Positions 1 through 7,933 of a DNA stretch of 32,999 bases are shown piece after piece. The position numbers and the translations under genes are program-made. Source of the stretch: Candidatus Methylaffinis lahnbergensis (GTDB lineage: Bacteria; Pseudomonadota; Alphaproteobacteria; Rhizobiales; Beijerinckiaceae); assembly GCA_002890675.1 (NCBI GenBank), contig PEFW01000034.1, positions 1 through 32,999 of the forward strand, given 5' to 3'. Numbering within the stretch: position 1 is the stretch's first letter; each line of letters begins with the position of its first letter. Under the pieces are notes generated by a model. The model saw nothing but the letters and a program-made list of their open reading frames with translations, made no database searches and was not told the origin of the DNA.

Positions 1-15
1 GCCTACCCTCATCTC

Positions 16-444
16 TCACGCCGCTTGCTGCGGCACACTGATGTCGGCGAGCCAAACCTGATTGGACCGGTCGGCGGCGAATTTCTGGTCGAGCCGGTTG
101 GGGGCGATCGGCAAGTCGTGATGGCTGTCCGTGGTGCGCACCCGAAACCGCCGTGGCGTTCGTGCCCGGATGCCGTGATGATGCATGAGGCGTTCGACGC
201 GGCTACGGCTCGCCGTCTGCCCATCGGCGCGCAAGGCCGCGTGGATCCTGGGCGCGCCATATCGTCCCCGATGTGTCGTATGGACCCGCCGGATCTCGGT
301 CAGCAGGGCGCGATTGGCCACCTTACGCGGGCTTTCGGGCCGACCACGCCATGCATAATATCCCGCCGGAGAGACGCCCATCACATCGCACACGACGCGA
401 ACCGGGAACGTCTCGCGCTGATCCTCGATGAGGCGGAATTTCAT
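16..444 (-). pseudogene. IS3-family transposase orfB, C-terminally truncated
   Basis: This is the N-terminal half of the orfB (DDE integrase) part of an IS3-family transposase. It opens with the usual MKFRLIEDQRETFP stretch and a GYYAWRGRPE helix-turn-helix segment. It reaches NQVWLADIS, where the first catalytic Asp of the DDE triad sits, then runs into VPQQAA and a stop. Intact orfB proteins are about 270-290 residues; this one has 142, so two of three catalytic acids are missing and it cannot transpose. Its ATG overlaps the orfA stop as ATGA, and it would also be reached by -1 frameshifting from orfA. Confidence 0.8.
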
Positions 445-758
445 CTCGGCGCTTCCGAGAAGATGCGCAGCGTTTTTTTTAGAATCTCCCGCTCCATGCG
501 CAGGCGCTCGTTCTCGCGCCGCAGACGGGCGTTTTCGGCCGCCAGATCCGCACCGGCAGGCGGGATCGCTGCCTGCGTATGCGAGCGCCGCGGCGATCCC
601 GCTTTCCCCCGATCACCGGCATCCCGCCAGGAGCGCAGCATCGAAGCGGCAATCCCCAGCTCCCCAGCGATCTGGTTCAACGGCCGCCCGCTGCTCGCCA
701 GCAACTCCACCGCCTCCCGCTTGAACTCATCCGTAAATTGACGACGCGACGTACCCAT
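441..758 (-). CDS. IS3-family transposase orfA
   Basis: This 105-residue protein binds the IS ends as the orfA part of an IS3-family transposase. It has an N-terminal helix-turn-helix (FTDEFKREAVELL, then LGIAASMLRSW) followed by a leucine-zipper-like coiled coil rich in ENARLRRENERL. The ATG at 758 was chosen because it gives the standard MGTSRRQFTDEF start; the frame is open further upstream but only through the IS terminus. Near its end the codons CTA AAA AAA ACG form a slippery run, and slipping by -1 there enters orfB in frame to give the fused transposase. The gene itself looks intact, but the downstream partner is broken. Confidence 0.8.
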   Translation of the reverse strand: MGTSRRQFTDEFKREAVELLASSGRPLNQIAGELGIAASMLRSWRDAGDRGKAGSPRRSHTQAAIPPAGADLAAENARLRRENERLRMEREILKKTLRIFSEAPR

Positions 759-821
759 TAAACACCTTTCTAGCTCCAATAGGAGCTTACAAGAGGTGTC
801 CACCATTTCGAGGGAGGGTGA

Positions 822-1178
822 GAGGGTATACCCGTCTACGTCCCCAAAGCCGGCGCCGCGCCGCGCAGCGTCGTCGCGAGCGCCGCGGGGATGACGGGGC
901 AAGATCTTGCGGCGATGCCATGCCCGTCGATCCCGGCCGTTATGATCGTCCACAGCCGCAACGATGAACGCTTCCCGGACTTCGGCCGAGGCGCCGCGGC
1001 CTACTGGGGACGATGCGCCGCCTGCGCGCCAACGGATCTTAACACGCTTGCCGATGGCTGCCGTAACTTCTCAGGATGTGCCGAAAGACGGCGTGTCACC
1101 TATTGCGAAACCGCCTTGCCACACAAGCGCTGGTCTTCGATTAATACCGCAATGCTTGATTTCATTCAGGGGCGGTAA
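822..1178 (+). pseudogene. C-terminal remnant of a CE1/PHB-depolymerase-like esterase
   Basis: The frame is open from just after the IS3 end to a stop at 1176. The readable part starts at about 891 and gives IPAVMIVHSRNDERFP. Later come a cysteine-containing stretch (CAACAPTDL, GCRNFSGCAERR), a VTYCETALPHKRW segment and a final LDFIQGR. This pattern matches the last third of secreted alpha/beta-hydrolase esterases (LpqC / PHB depolymerase / feruloyl esterase type), in which the final His lies in a segment like PHxRW. The nucleophile Ser region is missing, so it is a dead fragment cut by the IS. The family call rests on motif memory and is moderate. Confidence 0.55.
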
Positions 1179-1383
1179 AGCGAAGTCGCTCTACCGCGTG
1201 GTTTCCTTTGCGAGTGGCGCAAGGCGCAAGGTGATGGGCAGAAACTGATCGATCTCGCGTCCGCTGTTTAAGGCGTCGCTTCGGAAGAGTTTCTGAAGCA
1301 CTTTAGCCCGCCTCAACAAATATTGATCCCGCGAAAGCCCATAGATGTTGCTTATAAGGCAAACACATCATTATTGTCCGCGC

Positions 1384-2244
1384 ATGGAGCTCAATCAGAT
1401 CAGGCACTTCATCGCAGTCGCCGAAACTGGCAGCTTCACGAAAGGCGCGCAACGCGCGGCCGTTTCGCAGCCGGCTATCTCGGCTAGCATCGCGAAGCTT
1501 GAAGCGGAACTCGACGTCAAATTGCTCGACAGGCGCCGATCCTCGGTGGTGGCAACCGCCGCCGGAGCGCGGTTACTCGAAGCCGGTAAGGAGCTTCTGC
1601 AAAACTGCAATGCGGTGAAAGCCGAAATTAAGACGATCGCCACGCCGAAGCTTTTACGAATTGGCGTGCTGCAGTCGTTCTCCAGCCGCCAGGTTTCCAA
1701 GCTTTTCAGCTCCTTCCAACGCACCAACTCTCATGCGGCGATCGAGGTGTGCGATGGGTCCAGCGAGCAATTAGTCGAATTGCTCGCTAATCGGCAGCTC
1801 GATGCTGTACTCACGATCCTCGATGAAAGCGCCTCGAAATTTCCGACCCGGGTTCTCTTCAAAGAACCTTATGTGTTGGCCGTTCCCGAAGCTCATCGCT
1901 TCGCGCAGCGAGAAAGCGTGACGCTCGCTGATCTCGAAGGCGAGCCTTTCATCGTCAGGCCAGGCCGCGATAGGTTCCAAGACGCGAGCCATGCGCTTGT
2001 CACGCGCGGCCTCAAGATACGAGTTGTGTATAACACCGCCCAAATCGACAGGACATTGGCTCTCGTCGCTGCCGGTGTGGGCTTATCCTTTATTCCGGCC
2101 CGCCTCGTGACGCCAGCCGTGAAACAGGTGCATGTGGCTGACATGGACTTCTCTAGAACGTACGGGCTCTTATGCTCGCGCAAACGAGAGAACGACCTCA
2201 AGGAATTCATTGAGTTCGCTGAAAGCCATTGCTGGACGGTTTAG
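1384..2244 (+). CDS. LysR-family transcriptional regulator
   Basis: A 286-residue LysR-type regulator, close to the family's usual 290-310. Residues 1-60 form the winged helix-turn-helix (MELNQIRHFIAVAETGSF, QPAISASIAKLEAEL), followed by a linker helix. A periplasmic-binding-protein-like effector domain runs from about residue 88 (LLRIGVLQSF) to the end, including the typical LVAAGVGLSFIPA segment. The frame is open 13 codons upstream, but the ATG at 1384 gives the canonical N-terminus. Its usual divergent target gene is not present: upstream lies the decayed esterase and downstream a PLD remnant. The regulated pathway and effector cannot be told from sequence. Confidence 0.9.
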   Translation: MELNQIRHFIAVAETGSFTKGAQRAAVSQPAISASIAKLEAELDVKLLDRRRSSVVATAAGARLLEAGKELLQNCNAVKAEIKTIATPKLLRIGVLQSFSSRQVSKLFSSFQRTNSHAAIEVCDGSSEQLVELLANRQLDAVLTILDESASKFPTRVLFKEPYVLAVPEAHRFAQRESVTLADLEGEPFIVRPGRDRFQDASHALVTRGLKIRVVYNTAQIDRTLALVAAGVGLSFIPARLVTPAVKQVHVADMDFSRTYGLLCSRKRENDLKEFIEFAESHCWTV

Positions 2245-2289
2245 GAACCGCGCCCAGTCGCCGTTGCGCCGAGACGCCGAGCGTCGAGA

Positions 2290-2476
2290 TACGGGCGAAG
2301 CATAAACGCCGCTTTGATGCATTTCAAGAGCTATCAAATCGACGGACGATTACTGCGCATCGGCGCTGCGAACGTTTTAGCCTCGGGATTGAAAGCGGCA
2401 GGACAATGATCTCATCGTGATCGAGAGCGCCGAAGCCGCAAGGGCACTCAAACGCGCATCTGACCCCTCAGACTGA
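2290..2476 (+). pseudogene. Remnant of a phospholipase D-like nuclease
   Basis: From 2317 the frame reads MHFKSYQIDGRLLRIGAAN, which holds an H-x-K-x4-D motif followed by the small Gly/Ala/Asn segment of phospholipase D superfamily nucleases (Nuc/BfiI type). That frame stops at 2416. Shifting by one base near 2405 continues as NDLIVIESAEAARALKRA, the expected tail of the same domain, and ends at 2476. The upstream half of the protein is absent. This is a frameshifted C-terminal scrap, recognised from motif order only. Confidence 0.5.
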
Positions 2477-2926
2477 GGTCCGCTCTAGAGTAGCCGATGT
2501 TCCGAACAAATCGTCCGGATTGGGTCGTGTGTCACGAGCGCTCCGTCGCGAGTATTGGCGGTGCTCAACTGTACGAGAGATGAAGGAGGGCCCTTCGAGT
2601 TCGGCAATCAGGTGCTGATCTCAAGCCACCGCAAGCTGCCTCGGTCAAGAGCCGTGGTTGTGAGCGTTGCGGAAACGCTGGGACGATGATCCCGCAGGCA
2701 TGGTCGAGAGAGGCGAGCGCAAGCAAACCGTCGATGAAGTGTCGAAAGCGGATTAGGCGATGTCAGAACCGGGGGGTGACCCTTCCTCCGCGATGAGCTC
2801 GGGGGATGCCTGATACGGCCCGAGTGGCATCCGGCATGTAGGCGGCGCGAAGCTCGACCAGGCACTGGCGATAACAAACACGACAAACGCGCGCGCGCGC
2901 GCGCGATCAATCAGGGAAAACCAAGT
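2477..2926. other. Gene-free stretch between remnants
   Basis: No frame on either strand reads as a recognisable protein. The longest open frames have arginine- and serine-rich translations with no domain and no ribosome binding site. It contains a CG dinucleotide run at 2888-2905. It lies among mobile-element scraps and is probably debris. Confidence 0.5.
2888..2905. repeat. (CG)9 dinucleotide repeat
   Basis: Eighteen bases of uninterrupted alternating C and G. Such a tract can adopt Z-DNA under negative supercoiling and is prone to slippage. It sits beside the decayed serine-recombinase fragment. Confidence 0.9.
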
Positions 2927-2944
2927 TTGGCGCGTGCCAAGACC

Positions 2945-3052
2945 CGCGCGAAAAGGCCAACGAAGCAACCGGTCGGACCTTATAGACGACGATCACATCG
3001 ATCTGGCCCGCCTCGATATCGGCGATCAGCCTTTTCAGGGCTGGCCGCTCCG
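2945..3052 (-). pseudogene. Serine-recombinase N-terminal domain fragment
   Basis: On the minus strand from 3052 the frame reads ERPALKRLIADIEAGQID followed by VIVVYKV. This matches the resolvase-domain segment of large serine recombinases, which continues with DRLTRS. Here one extra base at about 2975 breaks the frame; after correcting it, DRL follows and then similarity fades. The catalytic Ser region and the whole DNA-binding part are missing. The fragment ends exactly where the istB remnant begins on the other strand, marking a recombination junction. Confidence 0.5.
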
Positions 3053-3532
3053 ACGCATGCCTGTCTGGCGCTCGGCCTGGCTGCTTGCCAGCGCGGCTTC
3101 CCGGTCACCTTCTTCACAGCGGCCGGGCTCGTTCATCAGCTGATGGAAGCGCGCGACGAGCGCCGTCTGCTCAAGCTGCAATCCCAGCTCGCCGCCGTCA
3201 AACTGCTTATCGTCGACGAACTCGGCTATGTGCCGCTTTCCCAAACCGGCGCGGAATTGCTCTTCGAGATCTTCAGCCAGCGTCATGAACGCGGCTCGAC
3301 TATCGTTACGTCGAATCTGCCGTTCGAGGAATGGACGAGCGTCTTCGGGAATCAACGCTTGACCGGCGCGCTGCTCGATCGCCTCACCCACCATGTCCAT
3401 ATTCTGGAGCTGAACGGCGAGAGCTACCGGCTCAAGCAATCGAAGGCCCGGCGGCGGGGTGCGACCCAACCCACTGACAAAGCCGCCCCGGCCGCCGATC
3501 CAGAAACCGCCCAAATCATCAGCGCTTCCTGA
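3047..3532 (+). pseudogene. IstB-like ATPase of IS21 family, 5'-truncated
   Basis: IstB is the AAA+ helper ATPase of IS21-family transposition. Readable sequence starts at THACLALGLAACQRG, just after the position of the P-loop, so the Walker A glycine/lysine residues are lost. The rest is well kept: FFTAAGLVHQLMEA, Walker B LLIVDELGYVP, a TIVTSNLPFEEW sensor segment and the terminal TGALLDRLTHH and ILELNGESYRL blocks. About 160 residues remain of about 250. The frame is open upstream of 3047, but that part translates unrelated sequence. Without the P-loop it cannot be functional. Confidence 0.75.
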
Positions 3533-3669
3533 AAACCGCGTCCGCCCCAGCTGCGAAATCCTGGCCATCTCCGCCGGGGCGGACGCGGCCCGTCCCGCCC
3601 TACGCCCACGCCGCAAACTGGTCTGGTTTTGCTCCGCCCCAATGGCCGGTTTTTACTCCGCCGTTGACA
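3047..3669 (+). mobile_element. IS21-family remnant
   Basis: The segment contains the 3' two-thirds of istB plus about 135 bases of terminal sequence ending at TTGACA near 3664-3669. The last stretch has repeated TTTTGCTCCG / TTTTTACTCCG blocks, typical of the multiple terminal repeats of IS21-type elements. istA, the 5' end of istB and the left terminus are missing. It cuts into the DUF5681 gene on its right. Confidence 0.6.
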
Positions 3670-3900
3670 CCGTCCTTTGCGAGCCGGAATTAGACGTTCA
3701 ACGCATAACCGCATTGCTGTGGGATCGCCGCCTTTCGCCCTTTCAATCACGGCCTTCATAATGTCGTCGTGCTGATCCTCAATGAGCTTTTCGGCAAGCA
3801 CGGTGACGCGGGCGCGGGTTCCAGGCGGCTTGCCGCGCGGGTTCCCAGACTGCCCTTTTTGAAATCGGGTTCCCTGATTTTTTCCTGATTTTTCAGGCAT
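3670..3900 (-). pseudogene. DUF5681 domain protein, truncated by IS21 remnant
   Basis: The N-terminal 77 residues match the DUF5681 pattern: a FQKGQSGNPRGKPPGTRARV segment, a helix AEKLIEDQHDDIMKAVIERA and AMRLCVERLIPARKGR. DUF5681 proteins occur in phage-like and integrated elements, sometimes near terminase genes, and their biochemical role is not established. Similarity stops at 3670 where the IS21 terminus begins; the frame then runs through IS sequence to 3424 as low-complexity translation. The ATG at 3898-3900 lies inside the stop region of a short upstream frame, suggesting coupling. It is the last gene of the minus-strand element. Confidence 0.6.
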
Positions 3901-4024
3901 AACTCACATATCCCCGGCCAACGTCCGACATCACCGTGCCCAAGGGTACGCCGGTAATTTCGGCGGCGGCGCGCGCCGCCTTTTCCCCCAGCAGCAAGCA
4001 ACGCCAGCATTGCGTCCCTTATCG

Positions 4025-4531
4025 TCAGGAGGAAGCGGCGTCGCGCTGTTGTTGGCGCATTGCACCGACATAAATTATCTCCCACTCCTTCCGAATGGCT
4101 TCATCGGTTGGATTGGGGACACCTTTCTCTGAAGGCAGAAACTCCTCGGCATTCTTCTTCCACCGATACCTGTAGAGAAACCACGGTGACACTAAAATCA
4201 GGACGTCAAATGCGTATCTCCATGGTGTTGCCGTAAGGCAGCCGGTGTATTGGAGAGCGAGCAATCCTGCGCCGATGAGACTATAAAAGAATGCTTGGCC
4301 AACGGCATCCTGCTGCTTATAGTCATAGAGTTCCAACTCAATTCCAATGATGTAATCCCGCACCTCTTCCGGGAGGTCTTCCCTCCGCGTGGCAGGATGC
4401 ATTGGCTGTGCTCGGAACGCGTCGAGTTGGTGCTTCTCCGTTTCAGTCATGTCACCTTTGTAATTGCGAGCGCGATACCACGGCAGCCATTCCGGCTTCC
4501 CCTTGCGTTTTTTCACGACCCGTTTCCGCAT
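4025..4531 (-). CDS. Hypothetical protein with two membrane segments
   Basis: A 168-residue protein of unknown function. The N-terminus is strongly basic (MRKRVVKKRKGK), then comes an acidic helical region, then two hydrophobic stretches (FFYSLIGAGLLALQY and YAFDVLILVSPWFLYRY) separated by a short loop, consistent with a hairpin inner-membrane protein. The C-terminus is soluble and Glu/Lys-rich. An alternative TTG start six codons upstream exists; ATG was preferred. No clear Shine-Dalgarno is visible. It belongs to the minus-strand element and is more AT-rich than its neighbours, which suggests separate origin. Confidence 0.55.
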   Translation of the reverse strand: MRKRVVKKRKGKPEWLPWYRARNYKGDMTETEKHQLDAFRAQPMHPATRREDLPEEVRDYIIGIELELYDYKQQDAVGQAFFYSLIGAGLLALQYTGCLTATPWRYAFDVLILVSPWFLYRYRWKKNAEEFLPSEKGVPNPTDEAIRKEWEIIYVGAMRQQQRDAASS

Positions 4532-4555
4532 GGCTAAAGAGTAAGCCAATGGTAG

Positions 4556-4678
4556 CTAGTGCTGCCCTTTTTGTCGAGGCCGCGCCCAAGCATCGAGGTA
4601 AGGCTCCGGCACGCCGCCCATCGCCATGGCCTTGCGTTCCTCAAGCTCGACTTCATCGGGTCCGGGAAGGTTAGCTAC
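4556..4678 (-). pseudogene. Orphan C-terminal segment of a small hypothetical protein
   Basis: Just after the stop of the 4671-4928 gene, another frame reads LPGPDEVELEERKAMAMGGV then PEPYLDAWARPRQKG and stops at 4556. Segments like VPEPYLDAWARLQ end many small hypothetical proteins in Hyphomicrobiales elements, from recollection rather than a search. There is no good start codon, and the frame overlaps the end of the upstream gene. It may be the displaced tail of that gene after a frameshift. Confidence 0.3.
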
Positions 4679-4928
4679 GGCCCTTTGTTACCCGCTCCTC
4701 CTCCCGGAGCCATGCGGCGATTTCCGCCTTATGCTCGCGAAGCCTTGCAAGCAATTCCGGCGGCGGGGCGGATGCCGGCAACCTTACCTGGCCAATGGCA
4801 AATTTGATGCCAGCGGCGCGCGCCTCATCAACAAGAGCTTGAGCGTTTAAGACTGTCTTCCCAATCGTGATCGCCGGGCGGCAAATCATCCGCGCACTCG
4901 CGTGAATCGCCGTTTGGGCGGTTTTCAA
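4671..4928 (-). CDS. Small protein with TubC_N-like docking fold
   Basis: Up to 85 residues from a TTG at 4928; an internal ATG at 4889 is the other option. The second half reads VDEARAAGIKFAIGQVRLPA then PPPELLARLREHKAEIAAWL. This resembles the beta-beta-alpha-alpha TubC N-terminal docking-like segment, found in many stand-alone small proteins beside integrases and primases in alphaproteobacterial islands; its role there is unknown. It lies between the primase gene and the membrane protein, same strand. A frameshift near its 3' end may have removed its natural tail. Confidence 0.45.
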   Translation of the reverse strand: MKTAQTAIHASARMICRPAITIGKTVLNAQALVDEARAAGIKFAIGQVRLPASAPPPELLARLREHKAEIAAWLREEERVTKGRS

Positions 4929-5018
4929 CCGTAGACCCGTATACTTCGTTTGAATTCAATTGGTTATCGTCATTTGCATCCGTCCACCCATTTGTTTGGT
5001 GGACGGTTTGATTTTCAT

Positions 5019-7595
5019 CTAAGCCAATGTTTTTATTAGCTGTATACGGGTGGACGGTCGAATCGGGGGGATGTAGCGCTTGAACGCATCGGCAAATGAT
5101 TCGAGCGTGTATCCTTTGGCTTGATCACGCTTCGGCCCAACGTTTTTTGGGTGGACGCCAAACGGCTTTAGCCGCCGCGCCAGCCAGTTTTGGGTAAGCA
5201 CCTTCCCGCGATTGCACTCGCCCCAAGGACGGTCGCACATCGCAACGAGCGCGGCGACGAGTGCTACGCTCGCGATTTCTTTTTTTGTGCCGAATGCCTC
5301 GCGGATATCTGTCAGTAGCATAACGCCAAGGCTTTGCTCGTCCTCCCCGCCGCACGCCGCAAGCGCGACCTGCCGCGCGTGTTCCGCTATCCTTGCCCCC
5401 GCCACTTCTGCGATAGCGAGCAGCGGTTCCCAATTGTCGGCGGCCCGGTTGAAAATGGATTTCGGAATGTCCGGCTCGCGCTCGCGAATCGCACCGTCAT
5501 TGTCGGCAACCCAGCGCGCAGCCATGCGGGCCAGTTGGCCTAACTCCTGTGTCCGGCCATTGCGGAATCTCATCACCTTTTCGCTCGACGTGCGGCGGCG
5601 CATTTCGATGCCGATGGAGCGATCGGCAAGGGTACTTGGCAGCTTCCCTATTTGTGCAATGGCAACCGGGCAGAAGGTCGAAAAAGCCCTTGGGTCGTGA
5701 TCGTCCCCAACGGTCCGAATGACTTGGCCGCCCCGGCGGTGTCCCGAATTAAGAATCCCGCGCAATTCCTCGTTTTCGCCGAGGAATGTGTCCGCCTCAT
5801 CGATGAGCATCACCGGGCGCTTCACCTCGATAGTGCGGAAAACCGCCGCCGCCGTGATGTTCGCCGTTGGCAGAGGGCGCGAAACCAGCTCGCCAATGAC
5901 GTCAAGGAGCGTCGTCTTTCCGCAGCGCTTTTCCGGCGCCGTGATTGCAAGTCGTGGCGTGCACGTGAAAGCATCGAAGCAATGTGCGTGCAGCACCCAG
6001 AGAGCGCACGTTAAAGCCGCGTCCTTGGGCAGGACAACGTAGCGATTGATCGCCGCTTCAAGCTCGCCGATGAGTGTCGCGCCGTCCACGGGCTCGGGCC
6101 ACGGTTCCGGCTCGGGCAATTCGAGCTGCTTGCCCTGGCCTACCATGCAGTCTTCTTTCCTTTCAGCGGCGACGAGCTTGTCGAGGGCCGTCACCCGCAC
6201 GCCGAGCCGCTTCGCCTCGTCTGCACGAACCCGCTCGTACGCGGCGGCGGACAATGCCGCGAGCCGGAGGATCGCCGCGTCGAAAGCATCCTCGTCAATC
6301 GGTTCATCCGGCCTCGGCTCGTACGGCCTGGAGAGCCCGTGAGCCGCGCTACCCGGTCCGGCGCTCACGAACTCAGGTTCGGTCAAGTCGCTTTCAGCCA
6401 GCCAGCCTTGCGTCAGCATCCCGGCAAGAAGGTCGAGACGATCGCGCCCAGCGCAGGCGTTATGCGAGCATTTCAGGACGAAGCCGGAAGTAATTTGGGG
6501 CAATCCGGCGGCTGCGAGTTGCGATGCGTTGACGGCGAACGTCCCTTCGCCGCCGGGCGTCGTGTGTTCGTCCTCGAAAGGGCATTCGATGGCCTGCTTG
6601 ACGCCGTGAAGGCGTTTGAGGCGGCCTGGGCTGCGGGCTTCGAGTGCGACGACGATTTCAAATCTGACGGCATGTGTCGCGGCCCATTTCAGAAGCTGGG
6701 CGCTAGTCGATTCCTTGGCGCGCGCGTTGCCGGGGTTGAACAAACCTTCGTCTTGCGCCGCCGCGACGGTCGCACGAAGGTCGCACGGATTTCCGCGAAC
6801 GTGCTTGAACTGATATTCGGGTCCGCCGCGACGTGTCCTCGGGAAAAAAAACAACCGCGATGTATCTGAACAGGATTGGTCCGCTTGAAGCCCCAACGCC
6901 GAGGCGAGGGCGGCGATAAACACGCGCCAAATCGCGTTCGCTTCGTCCTGGTCTTTGAAATCACTTGCCCGCCACGGCTCGCTGAGTGGAATGATCACGC
7001 GAAACCTAGGGCATGGGTTATGCGCGACGATAAAATTGGCGCCGTCGCGTGACTTCCCAAAGATTTTCGCGCCCTCTACAACGCGCGGCAGAAACGATTT
7101 CTTCTCGCGCATGAAGGCGGATACGTCAGTGCTCCCGGACTTTTCGAAAGACGAAACGCTTATTTTGGTTTCAGTTGTTAGATGGCTATGCGTCGCGTGG
7201 ATTATCGCCGCATACCCGGCGTTCTCGACGGCATCTCGAACCTCATCGAATGAGTGTCCGCAATCCGCGTCGAGCACCGCGATGTCGATCCGGGTAGCCT
7301 GATTTAAGTTTCGCGTCTCCCCGGCGAACACCGCCGGCGTGAAGCAAGCGCCGTTCTTGGGGCCGGGAGGTGACTTGGAAAGCTTTTCGGCGAGCTCGTC
7401 AAAGGTTCCTTCCCACCGACGCTTCCAGATCGAACACGACTTAGAATCACCGAGTGTGATCGCGACGCAAGATTCCGCTTGAGCGCAAGAACGATCTTGC
7501 TTATTCTCGAAACCGTCAGCTACCACGCGTGACAAGTTTCCGAGCCCGGCCGCGCCAGCCAAGAGCGCGCGCCGGGTTTCGTTTGTCTGGCTCAT
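5019..7595 (-). CDS. Primase-helicase-like replication protein with DUF3631 ATPase domain
   Basis: An 858-residue protein, probably the replication initiator of the integrated element. Residues about 90-270 look like a primase-polymerase module, with acidic VLDADCG at 107-113 and RFRVIIPLSEPW at 197-208. Residues 338-383 carry CPFEDEHTTPG and KCSHNACAG, a possible CHC2-type zinc-binding site. Residues 500-700 form an ATPase: APEKRCGKTT (Walker A, 553-562) and VMLIDEADTF (Walker B), followed by DUF3631-like sequence with a LADRSIGIEM arginine segment. The ATG at 7595 lies 3 bases after the alpA stop, so the two are probably co-transcribed. Domain naming is from motifs; primase activity is inferred. 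Confidence 0.7.
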   Translation of the reverse strand: MSQTNETRRALLAGAAGLGNLSRVVADGFENKQDRSCAQAESCVAITLGDSKSCSIWKRRWEGTFDELAEKLSKSPPGPKNGACFTPAVFAGETRNLNQATRIDIAVLDADCGHSFDEVRDAVENAGYAAIIHATHSHLTTETKISVSSFEKSGSTDVSAFMREKKSFLPRVVEGAKIFGKSRDGANFIVAHNPCPRFRVIIPLSEPWRASDFKDQDEANAIWRVFIAALASALGLQADQSCSDTSRLFFFPRTRRGGPEYQFKHVRGNPCDLRATVAAAQDEGLFNPGNARAKESTSAQLLKWAATHAVRFEIVVALEARSPGRLKRLHGVKQAIECPFEDEHTTPGGEGTFAVNASQLAAAGLPQITSGFVLKCSHNACAGRDRLDLLAGMLTQGWLAESDLTEPEFVSAGPGSAAHGLSRPYEPRPDEPIDEDAFDAAILRLAALSAAAYERVRADEAKRLGVRVTALDKLVAAERKEDCMVGQGKQLELPEPEPWPEPVDGATLIGELEAAINRYVVLPKDAALTCALWVLHAHCFDAFTCTPRLAITAPEKRCGKTTLLDVIGELVSRPLPTANITAAAVFRTIEVKRPVMLIDEADTFLGENEELRGILNSGHRRGGQVIRTVGDDHDPRAFSTFCPVAIAQIGKLPSTLADRSIGIEMRRRTSSEKVMRFRNGRTQELGQLARMAARWVADNDGAIREREPDIPKSIFNRAADNWEPLLAIAEVAGARIAEHARQVALAACGGEDEQSLGVMLLTDIREAFGTKKEIASVALVAALVAMCDRPWGECNRGKVLTQNWLARRLKPFGVHPKNVGPKRDQAKGYTLESFADAFKRYIPPIRPSTRIQLIKTLA

Positions 7596-7598
7596 CGC

Positions 7599-7820
7599 TC
7601 AACGCGCCACGCCGGTAATGGAGCCGCGCGGCTCGAGCGCCGGAAGCGCCGCGAGGAACGCCATCGCGTCATCGCGCAAAATTACCGTGCGGCGCCCATT
7701 TTTGACGGCACGCAGCCGGCCCTCGGCGATGTCTTTGTAAAGCGTTGTCCGTCCCAGGTTGGCGATTTTGCAAAATTCGTCGATGCCGTAGGCCAACCGT
7801 TCTTCATTCGCGTCAGTCAT
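7599..7820 (-). CDS. AlpA-like helix-turn-helix excisionase/regulator
   Basis: A 73-residue MerR-superfamily-type HTH protein. YGIDEFCKIANLGRTTLYKD is the recognition helix-turn-helix, followed by a basic wing (EGRLRAVKNGRRTVI) and DDAMAFLAALP. This is the layout of AlpA/Xis-type proteins that act as excisionases or regulators in phages, satellites and islands. A strong AAGGGG ribosome binding site precedes the ATG. It stands directly before the replication protein and two genes from the integrase, which fits control of excision and replication. Confidence 0.8.
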   Translation of the reverse strand: MTDANEERLAYGIDEFCKIANLGRTTLYKDIAEGRLRAVKNGRRTVILRDDAMAFLAALPALEPRGSITGVAR

Positions 7821-7933
7821 GAAATTCCCCTTGCTGCTCGCCGGCTACCGGCGTGTGCAAGGGAAGGTAGGGCCGAACGATGCTCGGGAAGAATGACTTA
7901 CTCGGTCGCTGGGAAAATTTCCAAAGTCACGGT

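Larger units (their letters stand above)
1..805 (-). mobile_element. Partial IS3-family insertion sequence
   Basis: The element reads on the minus strand. Its upstream end is probably near 793-805, where the minus strand reads TGGTGGACACCTC, a typical IS3-family terminus, 35-47 bases before orfA. It carries orfA and a truncated orfB with a slippery A8 run (473-480 as T8). The far end is not visible: orfB loses similarity at about position 40 and stops at 16, so the IS was deleted or interrupted there. It interrupts an esterase gene that continues at 822. Family membership comes from the two-frame organisation and orfB motifs; the exact IS subgroup was not determined. Confidence 0.75.

Noticed and set aside
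891..1248. Independent intact gene at the esterase remnant
   Set aside because: The similarity covers only the C-terminal third of the family and starts directly at the IS end, so it is a fragment.
3424..3669. Downstream continuation of the DUF5681 frame
   Set aside because: This part reads antisense IS21 sequence, so it is not native to the gene.
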